Of a DNA stretch of 64,000 nucleotides, positions 53,169 through 62,104 are shown one piece after another. The DNA is taken from NCBI RefSeq assembly GCF_023715525.1, contig NZ_JAMBOG010000012.1, positions 52,075 through 116,074 of the forward strand, given 5' to 3'. Source of the stretch: Kocuria rosea. Its GTDB lineage: Bacteria > Actinomycetota > Actinomycetes > Actinomycetales > Micrococcaceae. Below the pieces are notes generated by a model, which had not been told where the DNA came from, did no database searches, and was given only the letters and a program-made list of their open reading frames with translations. Both the position numbers and the translations under genes were made by a program. Position 1 is the first letter of the stretch; each line of letters begins with the position of its first letter.

Positions 53169-54632
53169 CTAGGAGGCCGAGGACCGGGATCTGCGGGCGC
53201 TGAGCGCGCCCAGGCTCAGGTCCAGGGCCAGGAAGGCGGCCAGGCTGATCCCCAGCAGCGGGAAGAACACCCCGAGGGTCACCGCGACCACGGCGGTCCC
53301 GGCCACCGCGGGCCAGGGCGCCCGGCGCAGGGCTCCGCGCCCCGGGAGGGGCCCGAAGGCCGCCCCGGTGGCGCGGGTGGGACGGCGGCGCCACCACATC
53401 AGGTATCCCCACGCCACCATCGCGGCCAGCCCCAGGGCGGTGACGGCCAGCAGGACCTGATTGGCCACCCCGAACAGCACGCCCATGTGCGCGGCCACGC
53501 CCCACTGGGCGAGCTTGGCCATGACCCCGTAGTCGGCGAAGCGCACCTGGTCGGTGACCTGCCCGGTGCCCGGGTCCACCGCCGCCGTGTCGACCTGGGT
53601 GGGCCAGGACCGGTCGATCTCCGCCACCGTCCACGCCGTCCCGGCCTCGGGGGCGGGCTTGATCTCCACCTGGGACGCATCGATCCCGGCATCCCGGGCG
53701 GTGGCCAGCACCGCGTCGAACGAACCACCACCCGGGGCCGCCTCCGGCATGGCGGCGTGGTCGTGGCCACCGTGGTCCGCGTGCTCGTCCCCGCCGGCCG
53801 GGGTCCGAGCGGGATCCAGGGTCTTCTCCAGCACCGGGGTGGTCCACCCCAGCGTCGCCCGCAGGGCGGTGACGTTGGCCCCGGCGTAGGCGGACCAGGT
53901 CAGCCCGGTGGCGGAGAGGAACAGGAACCCCGCCGCCAGCCAGACCCCGGTGGCGGCGTGCAGGGACAGCGTCCTCCGGTATCTGTTGGGCGTGGTGGTG
54001 TCCGGCACCAGCAGGCCTCGGGCCCGCCGCCCGGGACGTGTCCGGCGCCACCGGACCCCCCACAGTCCCAGCCCGCTCAACGCGATGACCCCCAGCCAGG
54101 AGGCGGCCAGCTCGCTGTAGATCCGCCCGGGCTCACCCAGGCCCAGGGACCGGTGGAACTGGGCGATGGTGGTGCGCAGCGGCAGCGACCCACTGGAGCC
54201 GTAGACGGTCAGGTCCCCGACCACGTCCCCGGCGCCCGGATCCACGAACACCGCGCGGTGCTCGGATGCCCCCAGGGCGGGGTCGGTGAACATCACCCGG
54301 GTGGTGCCCCCGTCCTCGGCCGGGCGCACCGCCGCCGGGGCCGCCTCCAGCCCGGTGGCAGCCTGGGCGGCCGCGACCTGGGCGTCGAGGGACAGCGGGG
54401 CCTCGGTGGCGGTGCTGGTGAGTGCTTCGGCGTAGAACACCCGCTCCAGCTGGGGACTCAGCGCGTAGAGGGCACCGGTGAGGGCGGCGATGAGCAGGAA
54501 GGGGCCGATGAAGACCCCGATGTAGAAGTGCAGGCGCAGCAGCAGCGCCGTGCCCCACCCCCTCGAGGACGGAGGTGCTGACGGCGGAGGCGGGGACTGC
54601 GGGACGGAGTGGGACGTGGTGGGTGCAGACAT
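53169..54632 (-). CDS. PepSY-associated TM protein (PiuB/COG3182 type)
   Basis: This 487-residue membrane protein has the classical start LLLRLHFYIGVFIGPFLLIAALTGALYALSP (about 25-55). PepSY-like extracellular segments follow, then TM helices around 185-205, 240-265, 385-405 and 425-465. HRSLGLGEPGRIYSEL near 165 and a His-rich loop (DEHADHGGHDHAAMPE) near 290 suggest metal contact. Family members are linked with iron-siderophore or copper handling. The ATG at 54632 has GAGAGGTCC. Likely co-transcribed with the membrane protein upstream at 54867-55505. Confidence 0.9.
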   Translation of the reverse strand: MSAPTTSHSVPQSPPPPSAPPSSRGWGTALLLRLHFYIGVFIGPFLLIAALTGALYALSPQLERVFYAEALTSTATEAPLSLDAQVAAAQAATGLEAAPAAVRPAEDGGTTRVMFTDPALGASEHRAVFVDPGAGDVVGDLTVYGSSGSLPLRTTIAQFHRSLGLGEPGRIYSELAASWLGVIALSGLGLWGVRWRRTRPGRRARGLLVPDTTTPNRYRRTLSLHAATGVWLAAGFLFLSATGLTWSAYAGANVTALRATLGWTTPVLEKTLDPARTPAGGDEHADHGGHDHAAMPEAAPGGGSFDAVLATARDAGIDASQVEIKPAPEAGTAWTVAEIDRSWPTQVDTAAVDPGTGQVTDQVRFADYGVMAKLAQWGVAAHMGVLFGVANQVLLAVTALGLAAMVAWGYLMWWRRRPTRATGAAFGPLPGRGALRRAPWPAVAGTAVVAVTLGVFFPLLGISLAAFLALDLSLGALSARRSRSSAS

Positions 54633-54866
54633 GGCAGGACCTCTCGTGCGTGGCGGGCGGAGACGGACGCTGCACTGCCCGCGGCCGATCGCCGGGCGAG
54701 GACGGCACTGCATCACGGACGGTTCGACGCCATGGGCGCCACCGGACGGGTGGGCCGCCGCCGCGGCCGGGGCCGAGGGCGGAGCCGTCGTGTCTCCACA
54801 GGTGGTGGGAATCCCTGTCCTCGACCCCGGATGATCACCGGGCAGTGCGAGAACAGGAGGAACGGG

Positions 54867-55505
54867 TCACACCACCGGTACCGGGGGTCCCCTGCGCGAG
54901 ATGGCCGCCCGCACCCACCCGGTGTCGTGCAGCTCGCGGTGGGAGAACTGTCCGGACCGCCGCACCGGACGCTTCGCCGGGATCAACGGCAGTACCAGGG
55001 TCAGCACCTGGGTAAGCCGGGGGGTGAGCGCATCGACCAGCGCCCACCAGGACGTCTCCCCGTGGCGGAGGACGCAGAAGGTGGCCGCTGCGGCCAGCAG
55101 GTGCGCGGCGACCATCGGGGAATGCCCCTCGACGACCGGGGTCAGACACGCGGCCGGGTGCAGGGCGGAGACGGTAGGCATCCCCGCGGTCCCGTGGTGA
55201 GCGTGATCGATCGCCGATCCGCCACGCACCGCGCACGGAGCCAGGGCCGGGACGGAGAACAGGGCGTGGTAGGCGCCCTGACTCACCAGCACCGCCGCGC
55301 CGATGCGCAACGGACCCATCCGGTGTCCGGCCAGGACCACGCACACCACTCCGGCGACGGCCACCGCGATCAGCAGCAGCACCGGATTCGGCGTGGAAGC
55401 ACCAGCGGCGCAGTGGGAGAGCCCGGCCAGGGAGGTGGACAGGAAGGCGGCCAGCCATCCGCGCACCAGACGCGCCACCGGGCGCACCGGCGTCGGTTGA
55501 TCCAT
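54867..55505 (-). CDS. hypothetical membrane protein with His/Cys pockets
   Basis: A 212-residue protein with TM segments near 17-34, 44-60, 70-90 and 130-150. Loops carry DHAHHGTAG and HPAACLTPVVEGHSPM, and a Cys is in CAVRGGS, a combination suggesting a metal or haem site. The ATG at 55505 has GGAAGGAGG upstream. It lies 234 bases upstream of the PepSY gene, same strand. Family not recognised, though such proteins often accompany copper or haem genes in actinobacteria. Confidence 0.65.
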   Translation of the reverse strand: MDQPTPVRPVARLVRGWLAAFLSTSLAGLSHCAAGASTPNPVLLLIAVAVAGVVCVVLAGHRMGPLRIGAAVLVSQGAYHALFSVPALAPCAVRGGSAIDHAHHGTAGMPTVSALHPAACLTPVVEGHSPMVAAHLLAAAATFCVLRHGETSWWALVDALTPRLTQVLTLVLPLIPAKRPVRRSGQFSHRELHDTGWVRAAISRRGPPVPVV

Positions 55506-55929
55506 CCCCTCCACCTCCTTCCGGGATTCCCCGTCCCACCTTATCGACCCGCGCTCCGGCGCCCGCGCGGACCCTTGCACACTGACCCTGGCCACCGCGT
55601 CCTGGAAAATCCTTGGGTCCCTCACGCGCGACGACCCCGCACCTCCGCAGTCGCTCGAGCACGAGGGATTCCTGTTGGCTCCCAGCTCGAGGAACGCCAG
55701 GACCGTCCCCGCTGAGAACCCCGCCACACCGGGTCCCCGAGGACGACCCGGTGCCGGCGCCATGGTGCATGCGTGCGGGGCCGCACCCTGCTCGTCCGGG
55801 CGCGATCCAGAGCGTGGACCCTGTCCGGGCCGCCGACGCCGGCCCCGTGCTGATGGGTCCGCGGTACGGCGAAGGCCGCCGCCCCCGCGACGGGGACGAC
55901 GGCCTCCGGATCCGGGCTGGGGAAGCGGC
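55506..55929. other. 424-base gap, nothing recognised
   Basis: Only shadow frames are present; no strong hairpin was noticed. Confidence 0.35.
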
Positions 55930-57159
55930 TCAGGGGCAGGGACGCTTGGCGAGCTCGCCGGCCAGAGCGGTGGCCGAGGAGGAGGTGGAGTTGATGCGCC
56001 AGTCGGTCTCCTTGTTGTAGTGGAACCACACCAGCCCGGTCACCCCGGGCTCACGGGCCAGGTAGTACACCAGGTGGGCGTTCCACTGCGCCTTGGACCC
56101 GCCGGCCTCAGCACTGGCGGTCTCGGCGACGATGATCTCCTTGCCCGGGGCGATCCGCCGCAGCTCGGAGAGCCCCCAGCCGAAGAGCTCCCACGGCTGC
56201 TGCCAGGTGGACCAGGACTGGGAGGTGCCCCAGTTGTAGCCGTCCAGGGCCACGACGTCGACGTAGGCGGCGCCGGGGTAGAGCCCGTCCAGGGGCGTGG
56301 AGCCCCAGTAGGGCACGTTCGGGTTCCACACCCATTGGACGTTGTCGGCCCCGGCTTTGGTGAAGATGTCGTGGACGTGGCGCCAGGCGGCGACGTAGTC
56401 CCCGGTCCCGTTGCCGTTCACACCCTCGGCCCACGGGTACCAGTTGCCGTTCATCTCGTGCCCGAAGCGCAGCATCACCGGGTGGCCCCAGCCGGCCAGG
56501 CGGGTGGCCCAGTCGGTGATGTGGGCGTCGTGGTCCCCGGCGGCGATCCGGTCCAGGGAGTAGGCCGGCTGGTTCATCCCTGCGCCCCAGGTCCACGGCT
56601 CCCAGGTCAGCAGCGTGGTGGCCCCCGCGGCCCGGGCCTGCTCGAGCTCCCAGTAGGGCACCGGTTGCTTGAAGTCCTTGTAGGCGAGCACCATCGAGGG
56701 CTTCTCCCCGGTCAGCGAGGCCACCTCGGCCAGCTCGGCGGAGGCCCCGGCCCCGCCGGGGGTGCCCACGCCGAAGCGCAGAGGACAGGAACGCACCTGC
56801 GGGGAGGTGGTCGACACCGTGGTGGCCGTCGTGGCCGTCGCCGTGGTCAGGGACGCGGTCACGACGGTCGAGGTCGTCATCTCACCGGTGGAGGTCGCGG
56901 AGGCATCGGCGTGCAGGTGCGCCGAGGGCGGCACCGGCGAGTCCGCAGAGGCGTCGGGAACCGGCACGAAAGCGCTCCTCTTGGCCTGACCACCGGCCTT
57001 GGCCGAAACGGACTGGGCCGACGGGGCCGTGGCCGAGGAGGCCGTGGTGGGAGGAGCAGAGGGCGGCACGGCCCGCGGGGCGGCGTCGGTGGCCGGCATC
57101 AGGGCCAGCGCCGCCACCGCGGTCAGGGCCGCCAGGGACAGGAAGGGGGTACGGGACAT
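55930..57159 (-). CDS. secreted GH26-like glycoside hydrolase with Ser/Thr/Ala linker
   Basis: A 409-residue protein with a signal peptide (LSLAALTAVAALALMPATDA). An ~110-residue low-complexity Ser/Thr/Ala stretch (including TTATATTATTVST) and a barrel of about 280 residues follow. The catalytic acid/base is in LRFGHEMNGNWYPW near 245 and the nucleophile in EIIVAETASAEAG near 345. The second-half VDVVALDGYNWG, WELFGWGLSEL and TGLVWFHYNKETDW fit GH26-type endo-mannanases or related cell-wall enzymes. Only 18% or so of the body by eye matches the enzyme at 33.1 kb, so the two are separate subfamilies. The ATG at 57159 has AAGGAGAACAG. Confidence 0.8.
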   Translation of the reverse strand: MSRTPFLSLAALTAVAALALMPATDAAPRAVPPSAPPTTASSATAPSAQSVSAKAGGQAKRSAFVPVPDASADSPVPPSAHLHADASATSTGEMTTSTVVTASLTTATATTATTVSTTSPQVRSCPLRFGVGTPGGAGASAELAEVASLTGEKPSMVLAYKDFKQPVPYWELEQARAAGATTLLTWEPWTWGAGMNQPAYSLDRIAAGDHDAHITDWATRLAGWGHPVMLRFGHEMNGNWYPWAEGVNGNGTGDYVAAWRHVHDIFTKAGADNVQWVWNPNVPYWGSTPLDGLYPGAAYVDVVALDGYNWGTSQSWSTWQQPWELFGWGLSELRRIAPGKEIIVAETASAEAGGSKAQWNAHLVYYLAREPGVTGLVWFHYNKETDWRINSTSSSATALAGELAKRPCP

Positions 57160-57676
57160 GGCTGTTCTCCTTGCCCGGCGGCATGCAGGCACGCACGACC
57201 ACCGGAGCGTCAACGAGGGGAGGGGAAAGGAACGCTCAGCCGTTCCGTTCCCTATTGTGAATCATCCGGAGTGCTGGTGGCGACCGTGACGTTAGATGAT
57301 CGCGCCGGGTCCTGTGCTCGGTGCTCGCCGCACGACCACATCCGGCGGCCGGCGCATCTGCACGCGCGGGCGGACAAGGCCGCCAGGCTCATGACCGCGG
57401 TGAGCGGCCGTGAGCTCGGGTGCCCGCCCCGACAACCGCGGATCGCACCCTGGGCTGGCAACGACCTCTGACCTCCCCTATCCAGGCCCCTGCTCCCGTG
57501 GTGCCATCATCGCGGAGGCCCGGAGTTCCTGTGCGGGCATCCGGGGGTCCTGCTGCAGCGCAGACCCGTTCTCCGGCGGCAGGTGCGATGATCCCAACGG
57601 TGTCGTGACAGGCCGGAGGTGACAGAAGCATGCACAAGCCCGGCACCGGACGCCGTCGCGGCGCACCGCTCTGCTG
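57160..57676. other. gap, promoter region of the secreted glycosidase
   Basis: A less GC-rich stretch at 57230-57300 is the likely promoter area. No gene is seen. Confidence 0.4.
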
Positions 57677-57900
57677 ATGTCCGTGCTCCTGCCGGTGGCC
57701 GTGAACCAGGTGGCATTCCTCATCGGCCGGTGTCTCGGTCCCCGGTTGCGCCGGTCCGCCCTGGGGCAGCTCGACAGCGCCCAGCGGTGGGAGAGGGCGC
57801 TGGAGCTGGTCGACCGGCGCGGGCCCACCGCCGTCTTCGCTGCCCGGTGGATCACCGTGGTGCTGATGGTCGCCGCAGCGGGGGTGCGGACGGTCCGGAC
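57677..57900 (+). pseudogene. fragment of a DedA/SNARE-associated membrane protein
   Basis: A 70-codon stretch reads VAFLIGRCLGPRLRRSALGQ, then RWERALELVDRRGPTAVFAARWI. It lines up with the conserved DedA segment (GRRLGPRLL, ARRGGPAVFLGRF). The upstream TM part and the downstream half of the family are missing, and the frame decays after VVLMVAAAGVRT. It is a relic of an internal piece. Confidence 0.62.
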
Positions 57901-57980
57901 CCGCCGTCGCGCAGCCCGGCAGTCGGTGGCGGTGGTCGGCAGCGGTTCCGGCGGTCACCGTGGATCGCTCGCGGGGCGGG

Positions 57981-58208
57981 TCAGTGGCGGCGCAGCTCGG
58001 CGTCGCCCAGGATGAGCGTCCGGCGCTGACCGGTGGTGGCCTCGCGGGTCCACACCCCACCGGCCCGGGCATCGGTGTCCTCCACGGTGCCTCGGTGGTA
58101 AACCACCCCGTGGCGGTGAGCCGCGTTCAGCTCCCCGGCCCGCAGCCACTCCAGGTTCTCGATCGGCGCATCTCCCTCAGCGATCACTGTCCCCTGGCCG
58201 GCCAGCAC
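57981..58208 (-). CDS. hypothetical small protein downstream of ppk2
   Basis: A 75-residue frame (IEGDAPIENLEWL-like middle, then YHRGTVEDTDARAGGVWTRE) beginning at the GTG at 58208, 12 bases after the ppk2 stop. It looks protein-like but I recognise no family. It may be a small partner or a C-terminal relic. Confidence 0.4.
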   Translation of the reverse strand: MLAGQGTVIAEGDAPIENLEWLRAGELNAAHRHGVVYHRGTVEDTDARAGGVWTREATTGQRRTLILGDAELRRH

Positions 58209-58220
58209 ACCCCGCCGGGC

Positions 58221-59156
58221 TCAGTCGCCGACCGCGTCGCGGCCGCGCGCCACGATCAATGGATCCACCGGGTAGACCACCGCCGGGTCCTTGTCCTGGT
58301 AGTCGAACTGGTCCAGGAACACCCGCATCGCGCTCAGCCGCGCCCGCTTCTTGTCGTTGGACTTCACCGTGATCCACGGGGCGTGGTCGGTGTCGGTGCG
58401 CAGGAACATCTCCTCCTTGGCTCGGGTGTAGTCCTCCCAGCGGTCCAGGGAGGCCAGGTCGTTGGGGGAGAGCTTCCACCGCCGCACCGGGTCGATCTGG
58501 CGGATCGCGAAGCGGGTGCGCTGCTCCTGGCGGGTGACCGAGAACCAGAACTTGGTGAGGTGGATCCCGGAGTCCACCAGCATCTTCTCGAACACCGGGG
58601 CCTGCTCCATGAACCGGTGGTACTCCGCCTCGGTGCAGAAGCCCATGACGGGTTCGACCACCGCCCGGTTGTACCAGGAGCGGTCGAACATCACGATCTC
58701 CCCGGCGGTGGGCAGGTGGGCGATGTAGCGCTGGAAGTACCACTGCCCGGCCTCCCGGTCCGAGGGCTTCGTCAGCGCCACCACCCGGGCCGCACGGGGG
58801 TTGAGGTGCTCGGTGAAGCGCTTGATGGTCCCGCCCTTGCCGGCGGCGTCGCGGCCCTCGAACACGATCACGTGCTGGAGGTCGTGGTCCTGGGCCCAGT
58901 ACTGGAACTTCAGCAGCTCGATCTGCAGCTGGTACTTCTCCAGCTCGTAGGCCTCCCGGTCCATCAGCTGGTCGTAGGGGTAGTCCTCCCGCCAGGTCTC
59001 CACGGCCGAGCCGCCCGGGTCGATGAGGTCGGGGTCGTGGGAGTGCCCGTCGCGGACGGTGTAGCCCTGTTCGGTGAGGTGGTCGATGAACTCCCGCAGG
59101 TTCTCCCGCACCGCCCATTGGTCCTCCGGCACCCACAGTCTCCTGGCCTCCGACAT
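58221..59156 (-). CDS. ppk2: polyphosphate kinase 2
   Basis: This 311-residue PPK2-family enzyme uses polyphosphate to phosphorylate nucleoside mono- or diphosphates, or the reverse. Walker A is FEGRDAAGKGGTIKRFTEHLNPR near residues 98-120, the lid Arg/Asp block is FDRSWYNRAVVEPVMGF near 155-171, and KFWFSVTRQEQRTRF and PWITVKSNDKKRARL follow. Length and motifs fit a single-domain class I PPK2. It is close to a CYTH-CHAD protein, and CHAD domains bind polyphosphate. A TAGGGT -10 box on the opposite strand serves the gene at 59264. Confidence 0.94.
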   Translation of the reverse strand: MSEARRLWVPEDQWAVRENLREFIDHLTEQGYTVRDGHSHDPDLIDPGGSAVETWREDYPYDQLMDREAYELEKYQLQIELLKFQYWAQDHDLQHVIVFEGRDAAGKGGTIKRFTEHLNPRAARVVALTKPSDREAGQWYFQRYIAHLPTAGEIVMFDRSWYNRAVVEPVMGFCTEAEYHRFMEQAPVFEKMLVDSGIHLTKFWFSVTRQEQRTRFAIRQIDPVRRWKLSPNDLASLDRWEDYTRAKEEMFLRTDTDHAPWITVKSNDKKRARLSAMRVFLDQFDYQDKDPAVVYPVDPLIVARGRDAVGD

Positions 59157-59250
59157 TGCTGCTCCTCACTCCTGGGTTCCCACCGCGTCGCTAGGACGTC
59201 AGTGTAGAGAGCCACGGTGGAGGGCCGGTGAACACACCAGCACCCCGGGG

Positions 59251-59256
59251 TAGGGT
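59251..59256 (+). promoter_or_regulatory. -10 element (TAGGGT) of a leaderless transcript
   Basis: TAGGGT ends 7 bases before the ATG at 59264. Confidence 0.48.
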
Positions 59257-59263
59257 CGGAGCC

Positions 59264-59650
59264 ATGAGGGACCGGACGACCCCGCCCGACACTCAAGGCC
59301 CCACCACCACGCACCCGGGCTTCGAGGCCGCCCGCCAGGCCTATCTGCGGGCCCGGCGCGAGTTGACGGTCGCCGCCCTGCAGGAGCTGATCCTGCGGGT
59401 ACGCACCCGCTATCCCGGCGCCGCATCCGTGCTGCTGATCTGCGACGACGTCGAGGACGGGCTCTACCTCGCCGAGATCACCGACAGCTCCGGGCGGTCC
59501 CTGCGCCCCGACGGTCCGCTGCTGGAGGCCCGCACCTGCCACCAGGTGCTGGGCAATTTGCACGGGCCGGACCTGGCCGGGGTGTCCGGGGTCGACCACG
59601 ACCCGGCGGCGATGACCTTCCAGGTCACCATCAGCGGCCGTCACCGCTGA
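59264..59650 (+). CDS. hypothetical soluble protein
   Basis: A 128-residue protein with a helical first half (FEAARQAYLRARRELTVAALQELILRVRTRYPG). A strand-rich second half follows (ASVLLICDDVEDGLYLAEI and MTFQVTIS). No known domain. Wedged between ppk2 (minus) and the CYTH-CHAD gene (minus), it may belong to polyphosphate handling. Leaderless promoter likely. Confidence 0.6.
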   Translation: MRDRTTPPDTQGPTTTHPGFEAARQAYLRARRELTVAALQELILRVRTRYPGAASVLLICDDVEDGLYLAEITDSSGRSLRPDGPLLEARTCHQVLGNLHGPDLAGVSGVDHDPAAMTFQVTISGRHR

Positions 59651-59719
59651 CGCCCGACAACCGCCCCGGGCAGCCGCCTTCGCCAGTGGCCGGGACGCCA
59701 GTCCGCCTGGGCGCCCGGG

Positions 59720-61378
59720 TCAGGACAGGTCGTGGCCGAGCTGGGCCACCAGCTCGGCCACGACCTGGTGGCCGTTCTCGACCCCGGTGCGCACCGCGGC
59801 CAGCTCTGCCCCGTGCAGAACCCCCACGGCGTAGCGGTCCTCCCCGGTTCCCTGGTAGGCCTGAGCCGTGCGCTCCAGCCAGCCGGCCACGACCCCGGCG
59901 TCCATGATCTCGCCCAGCGCCTCCTGGTGGGCCTTGGCGTCGGCGGCCGCGTGGGCTGTCGCCTTGCCCGAGGTGAATCCTGAACGTCTCAGGGCCGCGT
60001 TGACGTAGCGGACCCGTTTGACGTCCTTGCGCACCTGGTGGAGGTGCTCCAGCCGGTGCTCCAGGTCTGCCTCGGCACCCGTGTCCTCGGCCTCGACGCC
60101 GCGTGCCCCGGCCCGTTGCACTTTGTGCAGGGCTCGTCGCAGCATCTTGTCGCAGGCCTTGCGGGCCGAGACCTTGCGACACTTCGCGCTCAGGGGCGGA
60201 TCGGCGGCAAAAGCCTGCACGTCGGCCAGCAACCGCAGGTGCTTCGGATTGCTCAGGTCACCGCGCACGGTGGCGGTGGCCGCATGCGCCTGCTGCTCCG
60301 CGGTGTGCTGCAGCACCTCCGCGGCCACAGGGTTCACCTTCCCGTCCAGAGCGGCCACGCGGGCGGGCAGCAGCTCGGCGGTGACCTCCGCGTCCCGGGC
60401 GCCCGACAGCGCCCGGGCCAGCTCCCGCAGCCGCACATCCAGCTCCCGGGCGGCGTCGCCGGTGAAGTACGGCGCGGCGGCCTTGAGCAGGCTGCGCAGC
60501 GACCGGGACGTCACCCGCATCTGATGCACCGCATCGGGCACGTCCAGCCGGACCTTGAGGTCCCACCGCACCAGCTGCTCGGCCAGCTGCCCCAGCACCG
60601 TGACGAGCACATCGGCCCCGGTATCCTGCTGATCTGCCTTGTGACCGGCCTGGTTCCCGGCCCCCGGCTGCCCCGAGGCCGGGCCCGTCTCCTGGGCGGC
60701 AGCCGTGACCGGGTCCTCGTCGGCCAGGCCCGTCAGGCCGTCGGCGCCGTTGCCGTCCTCGAGGCCGAGGGCGCGGAGGATCTTCGCCTCGGAGGTCGAG
60801 GCCCGGCCGCCAGCTGCGAACAGGGCCTGTTCCACGGCGGTGAAGATCCGGTCCTGGTGCTCCTCGGAGATGGTCGCGTCGGTGAGCTCCACCTCCCACT
60901 CCGACCACGTCCGCGGTGCCCGGGCGCGTTCGTCGACGGCCTCGACGTCGTCGATGGCGACCTCGCCCACCTGCGCCCCGGCCGCGTCGGTGACGGACAG
61001 CACCCGCCGGGTCGTGCGCAGCGTGGCGATCGGGTGCAACGGCTGCCCACCGGTAGCCCCTTCCACCAGGCGCTGCACAACGTCGGGCATCTGCTCCGGG
61101 GCCTCATCGGCCAAGGGGAACTGGGCCTCGTGGCGCCCGCCGGTCTCGCGCAGCTTCACGTGCCACCCGTCATCGGCCCCGCCCGTCCGCCGGCGCAGCG
61201 CCACCCCGTGCCGGTGCAGGGCCATGTCGGCGGTGTCGTAGTAGACCGCCTCCATCCGGTGCTCCACCGCAGCATCGGTCACCGTGTACCCGGCCAGCCC
61301 GCTCCAGTCGATCCGGGCCCCGGCGCCGTCGGGCAGGTCGTACTTGCGCTCGAGCTCTCGCTGCGCGGCGACGGTCAT
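59720..61378 (-). CDS. CYTH and CHAD domain-containing protein
   Basis: In this 552-residue protein, the N-terminal CYTH tunnel fold (residues ~5-215) has the ExExK-type motif ELERKYDL, plus EVEL and SEAKILRAL. A Pro/Gln/Asp-rich linker of about 55 residues follows. The CHAD domain (about 270-550) is an all-helical bundle with HQMRVTSRSLRSLLKA and SGARDAEV near 300-350 and KRVRYVNAALR near 460, the Lys/Arg helices that bind polyphosphate. The ATG at 61378 has GAGGAGGACACC. Linked to ppk2. Confidence 0.93.
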   Translation of the reverse strand: MTVAAQRELERKYDLPDGAGARIDWSGLAGYTVTDAAVEHRMEAVYYDTADMALHRHGVALRRRTGGADDGWHVKLRETGGRHEAQFPLADEAPEQMPDVVQRLVEGATGGQPLHPIATLRTTRRVLSVTDAAGAQVGEVAIDDVEAVDERARAPRTWSEWEVELTDATISEEHQDRIFTAVEQALFAAGGRASTSEAKILRALGLEDGNGADGLTGLADEDPVTAAAQETGPASGQPGAGNQAGHKADQQDTGADVLVTVLGQLAEQLVRWDLKVRLDVPDAVHQMRVTSRSLRSLLKAAAPYFTGDAARELDVRLRELARALSGARDAEVTAELLPARVAALDGKVNPVAAEVLQHTAEQQAHAATATVRGDLSNPKHLRLLADVQAFAADPPLSAKCRKVSARKACDKMLRRALHKVQRAGARGVEAEDTGAEADLEHRLEHLHQVRKDVKRVRYVNAALRRSGFTSGKATAHAAADAKAHQEALGEIMDAGVVAGWLERTAQAYQGTGEDRYAVGVLHGAELAAVRTGVENGHQVVAELVAQLGHDLS

Positions 61379-61632
61379 GGTGTCCTCCTCGATCCGGGAA
61401 CGGCGGGAACGGAAGGCTCGCCCGCCGGAGTGGGGTCGATGATACGCGACCGAAGTGACGTGGATTACACTCGCCTCGGGTGCGCTCCGATCCTGGGGAG
61501 CCGGCTTCGAGGAAGCGGTCCGGGGGCATCGGTCCATGTCACGGCTGGGACACGATCCCGGCCTGGTCCTGGGCGCACGGGGCGGGTGCCGGCTACGGCG
61601 CGTAGCGCATGTGTTTTCAAGAAGGGGGAACC

Positions 61633-62022
61633 ATGCCGCGATCCTTGCTGCTGGTGCTCGTGGGTGTGGTGGCCGTGACCGGGGCGGGGGCCTGGTGGTT
61701 GGCTCATCAGGTGCGCCGGTGGCGGACCGCCGTGCGGTTGCGCCGGGTCCAGGCCTACCATGCCAGCCTGCGGGCCGAGGTTCGGGTGAGCTACGAGCGG
61801 ATCTACACCCGATGCGCGGCCCGGCCCGCCTGGGCAGCACAGAAGCTGGCGGACATGGAATGGGCCTTCGCCCAGATCGACGGTGTCCTGGAGCGGCGGC
61901 GCCTGGACGACCTGGCCGAGGTGGGCCGCACCACGCCCCCGGTGGCCCGACCGGTGATACCGGCCGTGCTCGGGTCGGGTGGGGCCGTGGCGCTGATGAT
62001 CGCGGCCCTGATCGCGTTCTGA
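61633..62022 (+). CDS. small membrane protein with N- and C-terminal helices
   Basis: A 129-residue protein with a TM segment at residues 3-24 (SLLLVLVGVVAVTGAGAWWLA). A positively charged alpha-helical middle (RLRRVQAYHASLRAEVRVSYERIYTRC) and a C-terminal helix, VIPAVLGSGGAVALMIAALIA, follow. The ATG at 61633 has AAGGGGGAACC. Family unknown. Confidence 0.62.
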   Translation: MPRSLLLVLVGVVAVTGAGAWWLAHQVRRWRTAVRLRRVQAYHASLRAEVRVSYERIYTRCAARPAWAAQKLADMEWAFAQIDGVLERRRLDDLAEVGRTTPPVARPVIPAVLGSGGAVALMIAALIAF

Positions 62023-62104
62023 CCGGCTCTGTTGGCGCTGTGGGCGGGTTCGCTCGCCCACCCACGAGTGGCAAGGCGGTGGGGCGGGCCGAGAGGCCGG
62101 GGGC

